Shown: positions 9,883 to 19,379, numbered from the stretch's first letter. The stretch: 64,000 nucleotides of DNA from Pantoea sp. At-9b (GCF_000175935.2 NC_014839.1:1-64000), one strand, 5' to 3'. Made by a program: numbers and translations. Notes: generated from the letters alone by a model not told the origin.

Positions 9883-10797
9883 TTGATAAACAGGCGACTG
9901 CGTTACAAGCCTGTATGTGTTGTAGAAAAGCTTCGAACGTCCGCTTCACGCCCTGAGGCATTCGACAAGCAAGGTGATTCCCTGCATGACATCGCCAGAA
10001 TGTTCGACAGATACCATTCTTCTATTATGCCCACAATCCATCAGCCTGGTGGATACCGTCCCCCTGTCCGAAAGCGGCATCGGTTAGCGCTTTCGCTTGA
10101 TGAAAGAGAGGAGATATCCAGAGGGCTGGTAGCAAAACGAAGCATCAGGGACATCGCTGACAAATTATCAAGATCCCCCTCAACGATTAGCCGCGAGATC
10201 AAGAGGCACGGAGGTGCAAAACAATACCGGGCAGCAAAAGCTGATACTGCTGCGTGGGAAAGTGCTCTGAGACCAAAACCTTGTCAGCTAATTGAAAGCC
10301 CCACGTTGTGTAAAATCATTGCAGAAAAGATGCATCAGGACTGGTCGGCGGAACAAATCGCCGGTTGGCTGAAACGCTGTTATCCGGATAATCAGGAAAT
10401 GCATGTGTCACACGAAACGATTTATAAAACGCTTTTTATACAAACCTGGGGCGCATTAAAAAAAGAACTGCAGCAATACCTCAGAAGCGGAAGAGCGGTG
10501 CGTAGACCCCGAACGTCATCACTCAAAGGGAAAGGATTAGGGACAATCCCGAATGCGATACCTCTCAGCGAAAGGCCACCGGAAGCCGCAGGCAAAGCCA
10601 TACCTGGTCACTGGGAAGGTGATCTGATCCAAGGCTCGAAAAACTCCTATATCGTTACCCTCGTTGAACGCCATTCCCGCTTTGTTATGCTGGCCAAAAT
10701 CAGGGACAACAAAACCATAACTGTTATATCTGCACTCATCAAGCAAGAGCGGGAGTTACCTGTTGAGCTTTATAAAACACTAACAGCTAAAGTCTGA
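9883..10797 (+). pseudogene. IS30-family transposase, 3'-truncated
   Basis: IS30-type features are present. A helix-turn-helix contains IADKLSRSPSTISREIKRHG, and a second conserved block reads WSAEQIAGWLKRCYP...VSHETIYKTLF. The first catalytic aspartate lies in GHWEGDLIQGSKNSYI, followed by TLVERHSRFVML. The protein stops after LPVELYKTLT, exactly where family members continue into the second catalytic aspartate (WDRG) and the final glutamate. Two of the three DDE residues are therefore missing and the copy cannot transpose. The N-terminal 30 residues also look atypical, so the 5' start may be altered. Confidence 0.82.
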
Positions 10798-11742
10798 GTT
10801 GATGCACTTCCATGCGAGTGTCAACACGGTCAATATGCGACAGCTTACTGCTGTCGCACGTGCAGCTAATAACAACAGTAGGCCTTAAAATTGAGCGTAA
10901 GGGCGATGTTGCTATCTTCCCCCGGGAAGAGTGGTCACGCCGGAGGCGTGCTGTTTTTTTATACACATTTATCCGCAATTAATATGCCTCTTTTACCCGT
11001 AAGGAGAGTCAGCACTACTTGCAGGATATTCCTGACTTACGTCAGAAGAAATCTCCATAAAGATAAATGTTTTTTCATGCAGACATTCTGCGTGGATAAA
11101 TAAGGCGTCCGCTTCGCTCAGAATATAAAAGCAGCGCCCGTTCACACGGGCAAAAGGGGGAGTACTTTTAGTTACAACACACATTAATTACCGTAATCAA
11201 CCCTTTCTGTAACTCTCTGCCCATCCAACAAGACCTACCTCGGAGCTAATGCCCTATGAGCACCGCTGAACAGCATCCGTCGCCCGGCCCAGAGGGCCGG
11301 AATTGCAGTAGCTGATTAATGAATGCTGTAACTACAAGGAATAGGGGCGCTTTCAGACCCAAGGCCGCGGTATCTTTCTTGCGTCTGTGACCATCAAACC
11401 AATAAGCGCTGAAAAGCTGCTGCTTAAACAACGTTTGCCAGAGATGGGTGGCTTGCGTCACCCTTAACCCTGTAACCGGCCTTGCGCCCGATGGCATCAT
11501 AAGTTTCGGCCGCCTCCATACCGCTGATGCAGAATACAACCCCCTGAAACGAACTTTTGTTGTCATGCCATTTCTTTATGCTGATTATTTATACATATTT
11601 CAGTGAACGATCAGCACTGATCTGCTGTCCCGTTCCGGGTCTGACTATCATTTCGGTTTCGATTAGTTTTGTGTCCGAGGATGACACTAAGATGGTTTAC
11701 CCTCATAATGACAACACAAACGACACCACAAGAGACAACATT
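10798..11742. other. 945-bp stretch without a recognised gene
   Basis: Between the IS30 fragment and the antitoxin start I find one clear site, a terminator at about 10936-10961. A minus-strand open frame of 106 codons (11246-11566) has no ribosome-binding site or recognisable domain, and I do not call it a gene. Short open stretches on the plus strand (for example around 11380-11450) look like broken coding sequence but match no family I know. The part just before the antitoxin presumably holds the toxin-antitoxin promoter and operator; no convincing palindrome stands out. Confidence 0.6.
10936..10961 (+). terminator. Rho-independent terminator
   Basis: Stem CACGCC/GGCGTG with loop GGA, followed three bases later by a run of eight T. 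It reads in the plus direction and would end transcription coming from the IS30 fragment side. Confidence 0.75.
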
Positions 11743-12030
11743 ATGAGCAGCACTATTCATTTTCGGATAGATGATGAAACGAAACGTTTGGCCATGCTTG
11801 CTGCTGAGCGCCAGCAGATGAGCCTTACTGAACTCATGCGACAGCGCGCAGAAGAGCTGGCAGCAGAAGAACTCCAATTTCAAAACAGTGATCATGAGCA
11901 CTGGCTGGAGCAACAGATAGCCCACGCGTTCAATCGCCATAACTCTGGTGAAGGCGAGTACCTTAACAATGATGAAGTGACAAAACACATGGATGATCTG
12001 CGACAGCGGGCTGCTCAGGGGAAATTGTGA
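11743..12030 (+). CDS. RelB/DinJ-type ribbon-helix-helix antitoxin
   Basis: A 95-residue protein whose N-terminus STIHFRIDDETKRLAMLAAERQQMSLTELMRQ is a ribbon-helix-helix DNA-binding domain (beta strand about residues 4-9, then two helices). The acidic C-terminal half (EELAAEEL...WLEQQI) is the toxin-binding part. Expected role is to neutralise the downstream toxin and to autoregulate the operon. I start at the ATG at 11743, not at an upstream in-frame codon, because the domain begins there and AAGAGA lies just before it. The stop overlaps the toxin start as GTGA, so the two genes are translationally coupled. Confidence 0.85.
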   Translation: MSSTIHFRIDDETKRLAMLAAERQQMSLTELMRQRAEELAAEELQFQNSDHEHWLEQQIAHAFNRHNSGEGEYLNNDEVTKHMDDLRQRAAQGKL

Positions 12031-12332
12031 CCACGAATATAGTCTGGGAAAGACGCGCGCTGGCTGACAGAGAAAACATTTTTCTCTACCTGAACAAAGA
12101 AGCAGGTGCTTTGGTCGCCATTGCTGCCGATGACAGGCTCGTAGCGATGGTGAGTATACTCAAGGAAAATCCTATGGCTGGAGTTCAGGCCGGGCGCACC
12201 GTCAAACACAGAAAGCTCGTAATACCACATTTTCCCTTCATAGTTGTGTATGTGGCTGACGAGACCAGAGTGAGCATCCTCCGTGTCCTTCATACATCCC
12301 GAAAAATAGCTGGACGATACAGCCATAGTTGA
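12027..12332 (+). CDS. RelE/ParE-superfamily toxin
   Basis: 101 residues with the compact RelE/ParE layout. It opens IVWERRALADRENIFLYLNKE, has a central helix ending in ILKENPMAGVQAG, then the strand pair HRKLVIPHFPFIVVYVADET and the C-terminal VSILRVLHTSRKI motif. RelE members cleave ribosome-bound mRNA and ParE members poison gyrase; the sequence alone does not separate the two with certainty. The GTG start overlaps the antitoxin stop by 4 bp. As a second gene of a plasmid addiction pair it fits a maintenance role for the replicon. Both genes are intact although neighbours on each side are mobile-element debris. Confidence 0.85.
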   Translation: MTTNIVWERRALADRENIFLYLNKEAGALVAIAADDRLVAMVSILKENPMAGVQAGRTVKHRKLVIPHFPFIVVYVADETRVSILRVLHTSRKIAGRYSHS

Positions 12333-12450
12333 GTCTTTTAGGTTTTTAAGATTCGAATAGTAAGAAGGGTACTACGGGTTTGGTTTGGCAGGAAGAAACG
12401 GATAGCTTATTTAACATAATTCACGTTATCTGCACTTTGTGTATAGAAGC

Positions 12451-13990
12451 AAAGCTGAGATTACCGTTTTAAGCTAAGCTTACCTGGCCGCTTCGGGCAA
12501 CCTGCTGAGGACCCTGAGATGACGGCTTCTGGTGCGGAGTTTTTCACGATGAACGAAGTTAACCGGCTTAAAGTGATTCAGGATGTTGTCGACCGGCGGC
12601 TGACAACACATCTCGCTGCGGAGCGTCTCGGTATTTCTGACAGACAGTGCCGCCGCCTGCTCCAGCGCTACCGTACTGATGGCCCGCTCGGCATGGCCGA
12701 CCGGCGGCGCGGCAAGCCCAGTAACTATCAACTGCCCGAAGGCCTTGCTGAACACGCCATTCAGATCATCCGCGAACGTTATGCTGACTTCGGCCCGACG
12801 CTGGCCTGCGAGAAGCTGGCCGAACTTCACGGCGTGGTGTTATCCAAGGAGACGGTACGTAAGCTGATGACGCGCGCCGGGCTCTGGATCCCGCGCAGGC
12901 AGCGCGCTCCGAAGATCCAGCAGCCACGCTGCCGCCGTGCCTGCGTCGGCGAACTGATACAAATCGACGGCTGCGACCACCGGTGGTTTGAAGACCGCGG
13001 TCCGGCCTGCACGCTGCTGGTTTACGTCGATGATGCGACCAGCCGCCTGATGCAGCTGCATTTTGTAAAATCAGAGTCCACGTTCACCTATTTTGAAGCC
13101 ACACGCGGCTATCTGGAGCAGCACGGCAAGCCGCTGGCGTTTTACAGCGACAAAGCCAGTGTGTTCCGCATCAACAATAAAAATGCGACCGGCGGCGACG
13201 GTCAGACGCAGTTCGGACGAGCAATGAACGAGCTGAACATCACCGGCATCTGCGCCAATACCAGCTCTGCCAAGGGCCGCGTGGAGCGTGCGCATCTCAC
13301 GTTGCAGGACCGGCTGGTCAAGGAGCTCAGGCTGCATGGCATCAGTACGCCTGACGCGGCCAACGCCTTTGCCGCTGAGTTTATGGCGGACTACAACCGC
13401 CGTTTTGCGAAGGCACCGAGGCACGATTTTGACGTTCACCGGCCGCTCGATGCGGACGACGACCTCAACCTGATATTTACCTGGCGTGAGCCGCGCAAGG
13501 TCTCAAAATCGCTGACGGTCCGCTACGATAAAATGCTGTTGCTGCTGGAAGATAACGATGACAGCCGCCGCGCGATGGGTAAGTATCTGGATGCGTGGCA
13601 GTACCCGGATGGACGGATTGAGCTCAGGAGTCACGGCACGGTACTTCCCTACTCTGCCTATGACCGGCTGTCTGAGGTTGACCAGGGTGCCATCATTGAT
13701 AATAAGCGGCTGGGCCACGCGCTGGCGGTGGCTAAGCTGATGCAGGACAAGCGTGATAACACGCGCTCTCAGGGACTTCCGGCTGGTAACGGACCAAGCC
13801 GCAGAAGCGCTAAAAAGGACCCGGCAAAAAAGCGGCAGCGGGCCATCAACGAAGACGATTTGCTGGAAGCCGTGAATGATTTGCAGACGCGCAGTGAAGA
13901 AATATTTGGCCGTTAGACCCTGCGTTTAACACAACAGACGGACAACTCAGCTTAGCCTGGACCCGGTCATCTCTGCTTAGCTTTAACATC
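12451..13990 (+). mobile_element. ISNCY-type insertion sequence, copy A (complete)
   Basis: Imperfect terminal inverted repeats bracket one transposase gene. The left end reads GAGATTACCG then AAGCTAAGCT (about 12457-12480). The right end, read inward on the other strand, gives GAGATGACCG then AGGCTAAGCT (about 13974-13948). Both ends also carry AAAGCT/AGCTAAGC subterminal repeats, probable transposase-binding sites. The exact outer borders are uncertain by several bases and I see no target duplication. It abuts copy B directly at about 13990-14001. Confidence 0.65.
12549..13916 (+). CDS. ISNCY (IS1202-like) transposase A
   Basis: About 455 residues. An N-terminal helix-turn-helix (RLGISDRQCRRLLQRYRTDG) is followed by a second DNA-binding segment ending in RKLMTRAGLW. 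The rve/DDE catalytic core comes next: first Asp in LIQIDGCDHRWFED, second in AFYSDKASVF, Glu in AKGRVERAHLTLQDRLVKEL. The C-terminal domain is long, as in this group. All three catalytic residues are present and the frame is uninterrupted, so it may be active. I prefer the ATG at 12549 (MNEVNRL) because it aligns with the start of transposase B; an in-frame ATG at 12519 with CTGAGGA upstream is an alternative. Confidence 0.88.
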   Translation: MNEVNRLKVIQDVVDRRLTTHLAAERLGISDRQCRRLLQRYRTDGPLGMADRRRGKPSNYQLPEGLAEHAIQIIRERYADFGPTLACEKLAELHGVVLSKETVRKLMTRAGLWIPRRQRAPKIQQPRCRRACVGELIQIDGCDHRWFEDRGPACTLLVYVDDATSRLMQLHFVKSESTFTYFEATRGYLEQHGKPLAFYSDKASVFRINNKNATGGDGQTQFGRAMNELNITGICANTSSAKGRVERAHLTLQDRLVKELRLHGISTPDAANAFAAEFMADYNRRFAKAPRHDFDVHRPLDADDDLNLIFTWREPRKVSKSLTVRYDKMLLLLEDNDDSRRAMGKYLDAWQYPDGRIELRSHGTVLPYSAYDRLSEVDQGAIIDNKRLGHALAVAKLMQDKRDNTRSQGLPAGNGPSRRSAKKDPAKKRQRAINEDDLLEAVNDLQTRSEEIFGR

Positions 13991-14000
13991 GATTGAGAGT

Positions 14001-15523
14001 CACATTTGATAATGTCACTTTTTAGCTGATTCATAATGTCACCCAGATAAGGCGCGTTTGCCACTTTTTCTGGGAGATCTCTGCTGATGCTGGTGACCAT
14101 GTCGAACAAAGAACTTCACCGCCTTCCCGTCATTCAGGCTGTAATCGAAAAACGTCTGCGTCGCCGTGATGCGGCCTCTCAGCTTAATCTTACCGAACGT
14201 CAGGTTCAGCGGCTGATGAACCGCTACCGCGAGTCTGGTGCCGCCGGCCTTATCAACGCACGACGTGGCAAGCCCGGCACGCGCCGTATTGATGACACAC
14301 TGCGACACCGCATCCTGACTCTGCTGCGTGAAAATTATGTCGGCTTCGGACCCACGCTCGCCGCAGAAAAGCTCCAGGAGCGCCACGGGATTAAGATCTC
14401 CGTTGAGACACTGCGATGCTGGATGACTGCTGACGGACTCTGGATCCCACACGCCCGCCGTCAGCCCCGGATTTATCAGCCACGCCAGCGGCGGGATTGC
14501 CTGGGCGAGCTGATCCAGATTGACGGTTCACACCATGACTGGTTCGAAGGCCGCGCACCAAAATGCTGCCTGCTGGTTTACGTTGATGACGCGACCGGTC
14601 GTCTGATGCACCTGCGTTTCTGCCAGAGTGAGTCGGCCTTCGATTACATGATGGCCACGCGCGATTACATTGATAAACACGGCAAGCCGGTGGCGTTTTA
14701 CAGTGATAAGCACGCGGTGTTTCACGTCAGCCAGGCCGAAACGCGACGTACCGGCATGACGCAGTTCGGACGCGCACTGCACGATCTGAACATCGACCTT
14801 ATCTGTGCCAACAGCTCACAGGCCAAGGGGCGCGTTGAACGCGCCAACCTGACGCTGCAGGATCGGCTGGTTAAGGAGATGCGGCTTGAGAACATCACCG
14901 GCATTGATGCCGCCAACGCCTGGCTTGAGACTTTTATCAGCGACTTCAATCGCCGTTTTGCAAGGCCGGCAAAATACCCGAAAAACCTGCACCGCGCCGT
15001 CTCAGAAAGCAACCCAGAGCTGGACGATATCTTTGCCTGGCAGACGCTGCGCACGCTCTCAAAATCACTGACATTTCAGTACGATAAGATTCTTTATCTG
15101 GTTGAATCCAGTGAAGGAAACTCACGCATTGCCGGGGAGAAAATCATGGCCTTTGATTACCCGGACGGCACGCTCGCATTCCGCCACGGAAGCAGAACCC
15201 TGGAGTATCAGATTTTCGACAAGCTGGACTGTATCAGCCAGGGCCGTATCGTGGACAACAAAAGGCTGGGCGCAGTGCTGAAGCTGGCGCAGGAAAAACA
15301 GGATGAACTTGAAGCCGCAGGAAAAAGAAAGCGCAGCCAGAGTATGCCCAAAAGGCGTGCGCAGGTTCAGGCACAACTCAGGGCAGTTAATCCGGTTCTG
15401 GATGAATCGTTGCTCTTCAGACCCGGCCTGAAGAAATAACCCCCCGCGGCCCTTTTCTCTTCATCAGAAAGCAGCAGAAAGTGACATTTTAAAACGGGAA
15501 ATCAGGGTGACATTATCAATGTG
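14001..15523 (+). mobile_element. ISNCY-type insertion sequence, copy B (complete)
   Basis: Terminal inverted repeats share TTGATAATGTCAC at both outer ends (left about 14006-14018, right about 15506-15519). A second copy of AATGTCAC lies further in on each side (14034-14042 and 15481-15488). The paired AATGTCAC motifs look like two transposase sites per end. The ends are unlike those of copy A, so these are two different elements, not a duplication. The 48 bp between this element and the IS3 element (15523-15570) match nothing I recognise. Confidence 0.7.
14099..15439 (+). CDS. ISNCY (IS1202-like) transposase B
   Basis: About 446 residues with the same plan as transposase A. The HTH is LNLTERQVQRLMNRYRESG. 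The first Asp is in LIQIDGSHHDWFEG, the second in AFYSDKHAVF, and Glu in AKGRVERANLTLQDRLVKEM, followed by the C-terminal domain. The proteins are similar throughout but clearly diverged, and their terminal repeats differ. No frame interruption is visible. The ATG at 14099 (MSNKELHRL) is chosen over the ATG at 14087 because it aligns with transposase A. Confidence 0.88.
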   Translation: MSNKELHRLPVIQAVIEKRLRRRDAASQLNLTERQVQRLMNRYRESGAAGLINARRGKPGTRRIDDTLRHRILTLLRENYVGFGPTLAAEKLQERHGIKISVETLRCWMTADGLWIPHARRQPRIYQPRQRRDCLGELIQIDGSHHDWFEGRAPKCCLLVYVDDATGRLMHLRFCQSESAFDYMMATRDYIDKHGKPVAFYSDKHAVFHVSQAETRRTGMTQFGRALHDLNIDLICANSSQAKGRVERANLTLQDRLVKEMRLENITGIDAANAWLETFISDFNRRFARPAKYPKNLHRAVSESNPELDDIFAWQTLRTLSKSLTFQYDKILYLVESSEGNSRIAGEKIMAFDYPDGTLAFRHGSRTLEYQIFDKLDCISQGRIVDNKRLGAVLKLAQEKQDELEAAGKRKRSQSMPKRRAQVQAQLRAVNPVLDESLLFRPGLKK

Positions 15524-15570
15524 GATAGACATTGTGTGTTACTCCAAAGCGCTAATGTCGTACGCGGAGA

Positions 15571-17159
15571 TGCGGATGTTTTCCTGGACTGCTATGTTGT
15601 GATCCCCAGATGCTCCCGGTACTTCACCGGACTCATTGCACCTAATGATATTTTGATTCGACTCTCGTTATACCAGCGTATGTACCTGTCCAGGAAGCAC
15701 ATAAAATCTTCCAGCGTTGTGCTCGCCCAGTTTCTGCCATAGTACATTTCATTTTTGACCCGTCCGATGAAGCCTTCGCACGCCGCATTATCCGACGAGC
15801 CACCCTTGCGCGACATGGACCTTATAAGACCCGATCCGTTGATACGATCCAGCCAGCCCGGCCACCGGTAATGGCTGCCCCGGTCGCTGTGTATCACCGG
15901 TCTTTCATTTTCGCTGAGCGTATCGATCGCATCATCCAGCATGGCATTTACCAGTTTTGCATCCGGACGTGTCCCTATGGCCCAGCTCACCACTTTGCCA
16001 TCAAAACAGTCGATGACTGGCGACAGGTAGACCTTGCCTGCCGGAAGGTGGAACTCGGTAATATCAGTCAGCCACTTCTCATTTGGCCTGCCGGAGCGAA
16101 AATTTCTGGCGAGGAGATTTTCGGGTGCCTGACCGATTTCTCCGCAGTAAGCGCTGTATCGCCGCCGCCCGGCACGCTTGACAATCAGCTGTTCTTCAGC
16201 CATCAGTCTGCGGACGACCTTTTCTGAGATATACGTGTTGTTTTCACGGAGCATCGCGTGGAGACGCCGGTAGCCATAGCAGCGATAATTTCCCTCAAAG
16301 ATCTTTGCCATGGTTACACGTATTTTCGCGTACTTGTCATGCAGACGCAGGCTTGCTTTGTGATAAAAATAGCAACTACGGGCAAGATGCAGAGCACTGA
16401 GCAGTTCAGCAACGGGATAGATTTCCTTAAGGGCATCAACGAGTCGGGTCTTCTCCCTGTTCTTCAGGGTCAGGACGCTGATGCCCATGTCTTTTTTTAT
16501 CAGTTCATTCGCTTTTGTCAGGATGTCACGCTCAAGCTGTAGCTGATGAACCTGCTGTTTAAGCTGCTTTATTTCATCGCGCAGTGCATCCTGCTGCTTA
16601 TCCTGAGAAGCTGGTTTACGTTTACGCATGGATTGATAAGCCTCATCGTCGATCAGGTCTTTCTTCCATTTGTACAGGACCGGGACGCTGATACCTATCT
16701 TTTGTGCCACTTTAAGGGCGGTTCCACGTCGGGTGCAAAGCTCGCGGACGGCTTGCGTTCTTTCCTCCGGGCTGAAGCATTTGTTTGTATTCGAACGAAT
16801 AATCAGCGGGCGTCGTCCCGGATAAATCTCTTCGATCCAGCTCTTCAGCACTTCGCTACTGGGATAGCCAATGGCGCGACGCGTGAAGGCCAGGCAACCA
16901 CCATGCGTAAGATAATGCTCAACCGCGGCGACTTTCTGTGCGTGTGAATAGCGTTTTCTTGGCTTTAATTCCCTGGGTAAGTCACCGGCCTCTTCATAAA
17001 TCCGAACCCACCGGGAAAGCTGTTTAACGGATGGATAGCCCAACTTTCGGACAACAACTGTCAGCCTTTTACCATATCGATAATAAAGCTCAACAGCCCG
17101 GATCCGGTCCTCATATGAGTGCATGAATTATCTCCTGAAGGTCCAGGAAATCGTCCGCC
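15571..17159 (-). mobile_element. IS3-family insertion sequence
   Basis: The ends match as inverted repeats over 19 bases with three mismatches: left 15571-15589, GCGGATGTTTTCCTGGAC; right read inward from 17159, GCGGACGATTTCCTGGAC. It carries one long transposase frame. The right end sits inside a short-chain dehydrogenase gene and the left end meets 48 bp of unknown sequence beside the ISNCY pair. The flanks show no matching target duplication, so a deletion or recombination has removed the other half of the target. Confidence 0.8.
15592..17124 (-). CDS. IS3-family transposase (single-frame)
   Basis: 510 residues in one continuous frame. Two N-terminal helix-turn-helix segments (about residues 1-60 and 62-110) are followed by a third with YKWKKDL, then a leucine-rich coiled coil (KQLKQQVHQLQLERDILTKANELIK). 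After the HTH_21 region (NYRCYGYRRLHAMLREN) comes the DDE core: WLTDITEF, VIHSDRGSHY, SDNAACEGFIGRVKNE. Many IS3 elements need a -1 ribosomal frameshift to join orfA to orfB; here they are fused, as in some subgroups. Catalytic residues are complete, so activity is possible. Confidence 0.9.
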   Translation of the reverse strand: MHSYEDRIRAVELYYRYGKRLTVVVRKLGYPSVKQLSRWVRIYEEAGDLPRELKPRKRYSHAQKVAAVEHYLTHGGCLAFTRRAIGYPSSEVLKSWIEEIYPGRRPLIIRSNTNKCFSPEERTQAVRELCTRRGTALKVAQKIGISVPVLYKWKKDLIDDEAYQSMRKRKPASQDKQQDALRDEIKQLKQQVHQLQLERDILTKANELIKKDMGISVLTLKNREKTRLVDALKEIYPVAELLSALHLARSCYFYHKASLRLHDKYAKIRVTMAKIFEGNYRCYGYRRLHAMLRENNTYISEKVVRRLMAEEQLIVKRAGRRRYSAYCGEIGQAPENLLARNFRSGRPNEKWLTDITEFHLPAGKVYLSPVIDCFDGKVVSWAIGTRPDAKLVNAMLDDAIDTLSENERPVIHSDRGSHYRWPGWLDRINGSGLIRSMSRKGGSSDNAACEGFIGRVKNEMYYGRNWASTTLEDFMCFLDRYIRWYNESRIKISLGAMSPVKYREHLGITT

Positions 17160-17223
17160 CCCCCGTCTGCCCCAGCCCTGCTGCAGTACCGGTAATTAAC
17201 AAGTTTTTTCCCTGATATCGCAT
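17160..17223 (-). pseudogene. Short-chain dehydrogenase 5' fragment cut by IS3
   Basis: Too short for automated gene calling. On the minus strand an ATG at 17223, preceded by GAGGAAAA, begins MRYQGKNLLITGTAAGLGQT. That is the first strand and TGxxxGxG cofactor loop of an SDR oxidoreductase. The frame runs straight into the right end of the IS3 element after about 21 codons, and the rest of the gene is not in the window. It follows the enolase-superfamily gene by about 11 bp, so the two were an operon, probably for sugar-acid catabolism (inference from the pairing). Confidence 0.7.
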
Positions 17224-17234
17224 GATGATTTTCC

Positions 17235-18025
17235 TCAATAAGAATACTGGGTAAGTATGTCGTCACGCAGTGGATTATGTTTGCGGTCAAATTCAATGAC
17301 CGGCTGATTGAGCAGCGGCACACCATTGGCGGTGAAAAAAAAGCCGGAATGCTGGCGACAGCATGCAGCGCAGCGGCAATGCCCGGGCCCCAGACATGCG
17401 GCTCCGACGCTACCCCCCAACTGTTCGCCAGCGCGAGAATATGGATGAAGGTGGTGAAACCGCCACAGACGGCCAAATCGGGTTGCACAATGTCAACGCA
17501 ACCGCTGGCGATGAAATCCCTAAATCCGTAACAGGTGAATTCACACTCTCCTCCGGCAACCGCCACCGGATTTTCCGCACGCACTTTGCGATAACCTTCA
17601 CGATCTTCTGGCACCACGGGTTCTTCAAAGAACAACACGCCTAACTCCTCCATCATGCGGCCCATACCTACAGCGGTCGTCGCGTTGTAGGCATGGTTCG
17701 CATCAACAAGTAAGCCGATTTTCGGGCCAACCGCGTCACGGATGGTGCGCAAACGGGCAATGTCATCTTCTAACGAGAGCATACCGATTTTGACTTTCAG
17801 CAACCCAAATCCCACATCAGCGTAACTCACGGCTTCGGCGTGCAGTGCTGTTAACAGCGAAGGGAGATTGCGGAAATCCTCCGGGTAATAACACCCCGTG
17901 GCATACGCGGTTATTTTGTCGCGGAAACGTCCGCCCATTAATTTCCAGACGGGTAATCCAGCGGCTTGTCCGGCAATATCCCACAATGCGATATCAATGG
18001 CAGATAACGCTTCGATATAAGAAGC
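17235..18025 (-). pseudogene. Enolase-superfamily (mandelate racemase/MLE-type) pseudogene
   Basis: Translation shows the C-terminal barrel of a mandelate-racemase-group enzyme. The segment ALSAIDIALWDIAGQ precedes a metal-ligand run: LLVDANHAYN, then FFEEPV, then GGECEFT, and later SEPHVWG. Two lesions make it non-functional. The roughly 100-residue N-terminal capping domain is absent, with the homology breaking at about 18025. The frame also shifts in a run of A near 17335: one frame reads SIPAFF and the natural continuation FTANGVPLLNQPVIEFDR is in the next frame, ending at 17235. The 160 bp to the right (18026-18184) carry no gene and contain the left breakpoint. Confidence 0.8.
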
Positions 18026-18184
18026 TCAGGTAGACCATGTCTGACTGCATTTTTTTACACCAAGTTTAGACCTATGCGGATCACCGCCTTTACATGCACT
18101 GAAAAGGACCACCATTTAAGTGCGCAAGCAATTTTTTAGTGCAATAAACTGATTAAGAGTTCATCACGCTTATTTTGAGAAGCC

Positions 18185-19084
18185 TTACTTACCAGACAGT
18201 GCTCTGAGAACGCCATTATGCAAAATATCACAAACTGAAATTACTGATTCATCTGCATGTTGCATTGGATCAACAACTATCGCCATACCCCAACGAAGAT
18301 CACTCTCCCTTATGGCTATTGAGCGTAAGTCCCCACACTCAATACCCTCATTAAAACCAAACGAAGGCATGATGGTCACATATCCACTTTTCCTCATTAA
18401 CTTTTCCATGGCTGGCAGACTGTCACAATCAATTATATCGAGAGAAAGCTGACGCTTCAGTAACTCACGATTAACCACTGTCCTGATTGGATGCGAACCA
18501 CTTGGAAGAACAAATTTTGAGGATTCTAACTCTTCAAAGCTCACTTTATCTTTGTTACTCAGCGAATGATCACTTGATACGATTAAACTCAGTGTCGGCT
18601 CATACTGCGTGAAGGACATTTCCTCAAGCATATCTGTAGGTTCGTACACAACAGCTATATCAACCAGGTTGTCTCTCAAAAGTTTGGGGATGTGACCAGG
18701 CATAGCCTCAACAATGTTTACAGAGTAAGATCCTTCACCTCTGGGCAATTGCTCATAAATGTACTCTGAAATAGCCTTAGTTATGGAAGTAGAACATGCA
18801 ACGCGAATCCGCCTGCAAGATTTCCTGTTATTAAGTTGAACAGAATCAATAGCACGATCAACATCAGCTAAGATGCGACGCGCATGAACTAAAAATTCAT
18901 GCCCTGCCCCTGTAAGCAAAACCCCGCGAGATTGGCGACTCAGAAGGGGGACACCAAGCTCATCCTCGAGTTTTGCAATTGATGCCGATAACGAGGGTTG
19001 AGAGATGTGTAATTCTAAAGCTGCCTTTGAGATATTTCCTAACTCTGCAATGCGGATAAAATAAGTCAACTGCGATAAATTCAT
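18185..19084 (-). CDS. LysR-family transcriptional regulator
   Basis: About 299 residues. The N-terminal winged HTH is YFIRIAELGNISKAALELHISQPSLSASIAKLEDELG, followed by FLVHARRIL and a periplasmic-binding-like effector domain from about residue 90. I start at the ATG at 19084 (MNLSQL), which has AAGAAAGG about 8 bases upstream; the open frame extends 11 codons further to a TTG. It is divergent from a second LysR gene (296 bp apart). Since LysR genes usually control a neighbouring operon, it may respond to an intermediate of the heterocycle pathway; the ligand is unknown. Confidence 0.85.
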   Translation of the reverse strand: MNLSQLTYFIRIAELGNISKAALELHISQPSLSASIAKLEDELGVPLLSRQSRGVLLTGAGHEFLVHARRILADVDRAIDSVQLNNRKSCRRIRVACSTSITKAISEYIYEQLPRGEGSYSVNIVEAMPGHIPKLLRDNLVDIAVVYEPTDMLEEMSFTQYEPTLSLIVSSDHSLSNKDKVSFEELESSKFVLPSGSHPIRTVVNRELLKRQLSLDIIDCDSLPAMEKLMRKSGYVTIMPSFGFNEGIECGDLRSIAIRESDLRWGMAIVVDPMQHADESVISVCDILHNGVLRALSGK

Positions 19085-19379
19085 TTTCAATACCTTTCTT
19101 GTCAACATTCCCAGCAATTACCTATAACCCTGCAATTTTTATGCCTACAGTAGATAATTGTTAAATTAAGTTACTGACAAAGAACTCTGCTTAAAAAAGC
19201 GATAATGGAATCATCATTACTTAATCTGCAAGATGATAATGAATGTCTAGTATTAAGTATTAAATGTCCAATAATGAGTATTGATAAAAGGTAGCAGATC
19301 ATAGATCTTGCTTAAAATGATGGAAAATTATTATCGTGAAAAGTCTTCCGAAAAATCCCATTTCAGTGAGTAAATCATA
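19085..19379. promoter_or_regulatory. Divergent LysR promoter region
   Basis: A 295-bp AT-rich gap between two divergent LysR genes, so it must hold both promoters. Near-repeats of AGTATT occur at about 19249-19285 (TAGTATTAAGTATTAAATG and AATGAGTATTGAT) and could be regulator sites. No single dyad is strong enough to assign. Confidence 0.4.

Noticed and set aside
11246..11566. 106-codon open frame on the minus strand
   Set aside because: No ribosome-binding site, no recognisable domain and a composition like shadow frames in GC-rich sequence; not called as a gene.
17111..17240. C-terminal extension of the enolase-superfamily frame running toward the IS3 end
   Set aside because: After the A-run frameshift this reading is out of the natural frame; the true continuation ends at 17235, and the extension is antisense to nothing conserved.
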